Source: Modicisalibacter sp033446685 | GTDB lineage: Bacteria > Pseudomonadota > Gammaproteobacteria > Pseudomonadales > Halomonadaceae | Length of the DNA: 64,000 bases | NCBI RefSeq assembly: GCF_033446685.1 | Contig: NZ_JAWQLY010000007.1 | Location: 201,257 to 265,256 of the forward strand | Direction: 5' to 3' | Part shown: positions 60,883 through 64,000 of the stretch, piece after piece | Numbering within the stretch: the first letter of the stretch is position 1 | How the letters are laid out: every line of letters starts with the position of its first letter | Notes under the pieces: generated by a model | The model's input: only the letters and a program-made list of their open reading frames with translations | Databases searched by the model: none | What the model was told of the DNA's origin: nothing | Translations under genes and position numbers: made by a program

Positions 60883-61749
60883 GTGTCAGAGATTCCCGCC
60901 AATACCCGCCCGCTCGACGGCCCGGCGCCCAAGCTCAAGGCGCCGGCCGGGGCGACCGACTGTCACATTCATCTATACCTGCCGGGCTTTGATGCCCAGC
61001 CCGGCGGTCCGAAGATTCCCGAGCTGGCCACGGTCGAGGACTACCGCAAGCTCCAGCGATGGCTGTCGCTCGAGCGCGTGGTAGTCACCCAGCCCAACGC
61101 CTACCAGCGTGACAACAGCGCCCTGCTCGCGGCGCTCGGTCAGTTGGGCACGCAAGACGCACGCGGCGTTGCCGCGGTGACGCCCGACACGCCGTACGGC
61201 GACCTGCAGGCCTGGCACGACAAGGGCGTGCGCGGGGCGCGGATCATGAACCTGCCGGGCGGGGCGGTCACCAACGCTGAGATGCTCGACGTCGAAAAGC
61301 GCATCCGTCCGCTGGGCTGGCACCTAATGGTGCAGTTCAACGGCTGCAAGCTGAACGACTATCTCGACGACCTGCGGCGCATAGAAGGCGAGTACATTAT
61401 CGACCACATCGGCAAGTTCATGCCGCCGGTGCCGGCGGACGATGCCCGGGTCGACGAGATCCTGCGGCTGCTCGATCGCGGCAACGCCTGGTTCAAGATC
61501 TGCGCCGGCTACGAAGCCAGCCAGACCGGCGGCCCCGACTACGCGGATATCGGGGCCATCGCCAAGCGGGTTATCGCGCATGCCCCCGAGCGCATCATCT
61601 GGGGCACCAACTGGCCGCATGTCGGCGTGCCGCGCGAGAACTACCCCAGCGACGCCGAACAGCTCGACGTGCTGCTTGATTGGGCGAGCCCCGAGGTGCG
61701 CCAGAAGATTCTGGTCGACAACCCGGCGACGCTGTACGGGTTCGACTGA
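60883..61749 (+). CDS. gli: D-galactarolactone isomerase Gli (amidohydrolase superfamily)
   Basis: The 288-residue amidohydrolase-2/COG3618 protein has GATDCHIHLYLPGF (metal His-x-His), VQFNGCKLNDY, YIIDHIGKFMPP and the C-terminal WGTNWPH motif. It matches Agrobacterium Gli, which converts the galactaro-1,5-lactone released by uronate dehydrogenase to the 1,4-lactone used by Gci. Start choice: GTG 60883 is seven bases after GGAGG; ATG 60877 (ATGA overlap with gci) is only one base away from it and less likely. Hydrolytic sugar lactonase activity is the alternative reading. Confidence 0.85.
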   Translation: MSEIPANTRPLDGPAPKLKAPAGATDCHIHLYLPGFDAQPGGPKIPELATVEDYRKLQRWLSLERVVVTQPNAYQRDNSALLAALGQLGTQDARGVAAVTPDTPYGDLQAWHDKGVRGARIMNLPGGAVTNAEMLDVEKRIRPLGWHLMVQFNGCKLNDYLDDLRRIEGEYIIDHIGKFMPPVPADDARVDEILRLLDRGNAWFKICAGYEASQTGGPDYADIGAIAKRVIAHAPERIIWGTNWPHVGVPRENYPSDAEQLDVLLDWASPEVRQKILVDNPATLYGFD

Positions 61750-61825
61750 TTTTGGTTTCAGACCACATGACTACAAGGTACGCCATCGTCATGCATCGCG
61801 ATGGCCATGAACGAGGGAGGAACAC

Positions 61826-62623
61826 ATGATCAAGCGTCTTCTGGTAACCGGTGCCGCCGGCGGAATGGGGCGTCTCATCCGGCCGCAGCTGGCGACGCTG
61901 GCAAAGCAGGTGCGCCTGTCGGATATCGGCGATCTGGGCGAGGCGGCCAGCCATGAAGAGCTGGTGACGTGCGATCTGGCGGACGCCCAGGCCGTCAGCT
62001 CGCTGGTGGAAGGTTGCGATGCCATCATCCATCTGGGTGGCGTCTCGCTGGAGAAGCCCTGGAACAGTATTCTCCAGGCCAACATCATCGGCACCTACAA
62101 CCTGTATGAGGCGGCCAGGCATCACGGCAAGCCGCGCATCATCTTCGCCAGTTCCAATCATACGACGGGCTATTACGAGCGCACGCAGAAGCTCGATAGC
62201 CAGGTCCCGCATCGTCCCGATTCGATCTATGGCGTCTCGAAGTGCTTCGGGGAGGACCTGGCCTGCCTGTACTATCACAAGTTCGACATCGAAACCCTGA
62301 GTGTGCGTATCGGCTGGTGTCATCCCAAGCCGACCGACACCCGCAAGCTGGCAATCTGGCTCAGCGGTGAAGACTTCGTCAGCCTCGCGCGGCGCACATT
62401 CTCGGCGCCGAAGCTGGGCTATACCGTCGTCTACGGGGCCTCGAACAATTCCGAACAGTGGTGGGACAACAGCAAGGCATCCTTCCTGGGCTGGGTGCCC
62501 AAGGATAGCTCCGAGCCCTGGCGCGAAGAGATCGAGGGCGCGGCACCCGAAATCGACCCTCGGGATCCTACGGTCATCTATCAGGGAGGGCCGTTTGCCA
62601 CCTTCGGTCACCCCGACGATTGA
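61826..62623 (+). CDS. udh: Uronate dehydrogenase Udh
   Basis: The 265-residue short-chain dehydrogenase oxidises D-glucuronate and D-galacturonate to aldarolactones with NAD+. It has the Rossmann motif VTGAAGGMGRLI (7-18) and the triad Ser110/111 (ASSNHTTGYY), Tyr135 and Lys139 (SIYGVSKCFGED), all within a residue of Agrobacterium Udh. The RIGWCHPKPTD and WWDNSKASFLGW stretches are typical. GAGGGAGGAACAC precedes the ATG. It completes the uronate branch with gli, gci and kdgD2. Confidence 0.93.
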   Translation: MIKRLLVTGAAGGMGRLIRPQLATLAKQVRLSDIGDLGEAASHEELVTCDLADAQAVSSLVEGCDAIIHLGGVSLEKPWNSILQANIIGTYNLYEAARHHGKPRIIFASSNHTTGYYERTQKLDSQVPHRPDSIYGVSKCFGEDLACLYYHKFDIETLSVRIGWCHPKPTDTRKLAIWLSGEDFVSLARRTFSAPKLGYTVVYGASNNSEQWWDNSKASFLGWVPKDSSEPWREEIEGAAPEIDPRDPTVIYQGGPFATFGHPDD

Positions 62624-62707
62624 GAGCGCCGAACCCGATCCGGTGGACGGATCGTCGTTTCCGTGACGGCGATCGCCCGCGTCATTGCGACGACCGGTAA
62701 CAATTCA

Positions 62708-62740
62708 TCACGGCCTGACGAACGATACGGCAGGCCGTGA
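62708..62740 (+). terminator. Inverted repeat after udh
   Basis: TCACGGCCTG (62708-62717) and CAGGCCGTGA (62731-62740) form a perfect 10-bp stem with a 13-base loop, without a T-run. It lies just before the gudD remnant. Confidence 0.45.
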
Positions 62741-62745
62741 GTCGC

Positions 62746-62872
62746 ATGGAGCGACTCGCGCAGGCTCACGCTCGGAAACGGCCTGGACGTCACTCAGCAC
62801 AACGACGCCTGGGCCATGCAATACTTGGTTGCCGACTGGCGGTTATCCAAGCGACCCGCACTGGTACGTTAG
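62746..62872 (+). pseudogene. Remnant of a second gudD (3' end only)
   Basis: Reading from 62780 gives GLDVTQHNDAWAMQYLVADW and then ...ALVR-stop at 62870-62872. This aligns with the gudD end SLDVTQRNDAMAMQYLIPGW ... TMVR-stop. The preceding MERLAQAHA (from 62746) aligns with gudD MEQLEAAHA, with a 2-base deletion between the two parts putting them in different frames. The remnant stands directly upstream of gntR copy 2, just as gudD precedes gntR copy 1. Confidence 0.85.
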
Positions 62873-62919
62873 CCGGCCAGGCTCAAAGTTTCTCAATCCG
62901 TGGCGCAGTGGAACCCGAT

Positions 62920-63675
62920 ATGGCAGGCAAGAGTGACGCAATGAATGGCTTGAAGACGCTGAACATACAACGCGTTTCACGGGAGGGCAGTCTCTCGTTG
63001 CACGTGGCCGACCAGCTCGAGGCGCTGATCGTCAACGGCGGGATTGCCGTCGGCGAAAAGTTGCCGACGGAAAATGGCCTGTGCGACTCCTTCGGGGTCA
63101 GCCGTACGGTCATCCGCGAGGCGATCACCCATCTCAAGTCGCTGGGGCTCGTCGAGACCCGCCGCGGCGTGGGCACCACGGTGCTGCGCAATGCCACGGT
63201 CGAGGCGATGCCCGCCAATCGGATCAGTCCGACCACGGTCGAGGACATCCTGCATGTGCTCGAGTTGCGCCTGAACATCGAACCGGCCGCCGCCGAGCTG
63301 GCGGCGCTGCGCCATGACGACGAGGACCGGCGTATCCTGCGCGAAAAGCACGATGCGTTCGTTCGCGCGCGCGCCGAAAATTCCCAGGCGCGTGTCGAGG
63401 ACTACGAGTTCCACTACGCCATTGCCGCGGCGACCCACAATCCCTTTTTCAAGTCGTTCTACGAACAATTGAGCCAGAGTGTCATTCCGCGTGCCAAGCT
63501 GATGAGTATCGAGATCAATACCTCGGCGACCGACAAGTATCTGGCCCGCGTCGAGGAGGAACACACCTACGTGCTCGAGGCGATCTTCGCCCGTGACGGC
63601 GAATCGGCCCGCGAAATGATGTACCAGCACCTCAACCGGGCCAGGAACATGTACGCCAAGTATCAGGAATCTTAA
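62920..63675 (+). CDS. GntR/FadR-subfamily regulator of uronate use (copy 2)
   Basis: The 251-residue paralogue of the regulator at 49192 has identical length and start (MAGK). It has a GntR winged helix (LHVADQLEALIVNGGIAVGEKLP, FGVSRTVIREAITHLKSLGLV) and an FCD domain with the His of EDYEFHYAIAAATHNP. I chose ATG 62920 by alignment with copy 1; ATG 62941 is an alternative, and the frame is open to 62737 through the gudD remnant. Recognition helices of the two copies are nearly identical, so both may bind the same 18-bp sites while answering to different acids. Confidence 0.88.
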   Translation: MAGKSDAMNGLKTLNIQRVSREGSLSLHVADQLEALIVNGGIAVGEKLPTENGLCDSFGVSRTVIREAITHLKSLGLVETRRGVGTTVLRNATVEAMPANRISPTTVEDILHVLELRLNIEPAAAELAALRHDDEDRRILREKHDAFVRARAENSQARVEDYEFHYAIAAATHNPFFKSFYEQLSQSVIPRAKLMSIEINTSATDKYLARVEEEHTYVLEAIFARDGESAREMMYQHLNRARNMYAKYQES

Positions 63676-63676
63676 T

Positions 63677-63734
63677 ACCAGGATCTTAGTAGCAGAAATC
63701 CTGGTGCCAGGATTTGAGTACCGAAATCCTAGCC
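63677..63734. repeat. Tandem 29-bp repeat, each unit an inverted repeat
   Basis: Unit 1 (63677-63705) has arms ACCAGGAT and ATCCTGGT. Unit 2 (63706-63734) is a close copy with arms GCCAGGAT and ATCCTAGC. A third stem CGGGCCG-attc-CGGCCCG follows at 63739-63756. All lie between gntR copy 2 and the second KGSADH; role unknown. Confidence 0.65.
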
Positions 63735-63776
63735 ACTACGGGCCGATTCCGGCCCGAGCAAATTCAGGAGGAAGTC

Positions 63777-64000
63777 ATGACCTTGGAAGGCAAACTGCTC
63801 ATCGGCCAACAGGCCGTCGCCGGGTCCAGCGCCCCCATTCAGGCCACCGACCCGAGCAGCAACGAACGCCTCGAGCCGGTCTACGCCGGCGGCACCGCCC
63901 ACGACGTCGACCGCGCCTGCGAGCTCGCCTGGGCGGCCTTCGATACGTACCGCGAGACCTCGCTCGAGGAACGCGCGACATTCCTCGAGACGATCGCCGC
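63777..64000 (+). CDS. 2,5-dioxovalerate dehydrogenase, copy 2 (cut by window end)
   Basis: ATG 63777 follows CAGGAGGAAG, the same ribosome-binding site as copy 1. The visible 74 residues (MTLEGKLLIGQQAVAGSSAP..., then RACELAWAAFDTYRETSLEE) align without gaps to copy 1 at 50003. Catalytic residues lie beyond the window. It would supply the last step for unit 3, preserving the gudD-gntR-KGSADH order of unit 1. Confidence 0.88.
   Translation, partial: MTLEGKLLIGQQAVAGSSAPIQATDPSSNERLEPVYAGGTAHDVDRACELAWAAFDTYRETSLEERATFLETIA

Noticed and set aside
1..64000. tRNA, rRNA, insertion sequences, integrases or phage genes
   Set aside because: I looked for conserved tRNA/rRNA sequence and transposase or integrase motifs, including around the amino-sugar cassette, and recognised none. 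A tRNA scan was not possible here.

Overview
This 64 kb window is chromosomal DNA of a GC-rich gammaproteobacterium. The gene set fits a halophile of the Halomonadaceae (Halomonas/Chromohalobacter type): several TRAP and tripartite tricarboxylate (TTT) transporters, a reductive pyrimidine pathway, an oxidative uronate/hexarate pathway, and E. coli-type PntA/PntB, HtpG, DeaD and Slt. That placement is inferred from content and composition. No rRNA, tRNA, CRISPR array, insertion sequence or phage gene was recognised.

Layout. (1) 0-2.6 kb: a membrane-anchored SRPBCC protein, a zinc alcohol dehydrogenase and a RutR-like TetR regulator. (2) 2.7-8.0 kb, minus strand: a visibly AT-richer amino-sugar cassette (agaR, gatZ/kbaZ-like, agaS, BadF-type kinase, DMT permease) flanked by an 11-bp direct repeat. 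(3) 8.4-15.6 kb: reductive pyrimidine catabolism (preA, preT, dihydropyrimidinase, ureidopropionase) divergent from an NCS1 permease, with two RutR-like palindromes in the shared control region. (4) 15.7-21.4 kb: a LysR regulator divergent from a TAXI-type TRAP transporter translationally coupled to an AtuA-like protein and a separate AtuA C-terminal-domain protein; this is the least understood pathway here. (5) 21.4-23.8 kb: a nitrate MFS transporter and an ANTAR regulator (NasT-like). (6) 23.8-41.8 kb: mostly housekeeping genes: M23 peptidase, pirin, LysR, glutathionyl-hydroquinone reductase, YaiI, DeaD, a 37-residue bTHX ribosomal protein, Slt, a DUF1232 protein, htpG behind a sigma-32-type promoter, pntAB behind a coupled upstream ORF, gpsA, sixA and a monooxygenase-fold protein.

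(7) 41.8-64 kb: a hexuronate/hexarate regulon in three transcription units, each preceded by the same 18-bp element TTGTATGATGTATGACAA. Unit 1: kdgD, TTT transporter, garD, gudD, FadR-type regulator, ketoglutarate-semialdehyde dehydrogenase (KGSADH). Unit 2: a second TTT transporter. Unit 3: a second kdgD, a TRAP transporter, gci, gli, udh, then a decayed gudD tail, a second FadR-type regulator and a second KGSADH cut by the window end. Together they would oxidise uronates to aldarolactones (Udh), convert these (Gli, Gci), or take aldarates directly (GarD, GudD), to 5-keto-4-deoxyglucarate, then through KdgD and KGSADH to 2-oxoglutarate. The gudD-gntR-KGSADH block appears to have been duplicated, with the second gudD lost.

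Start codons were moved inward from the longest ORF where a Shine-Dalgarno sequence, an overlap or an intervening hairpin supported it. All functions are by motif and family recognition without database searches.
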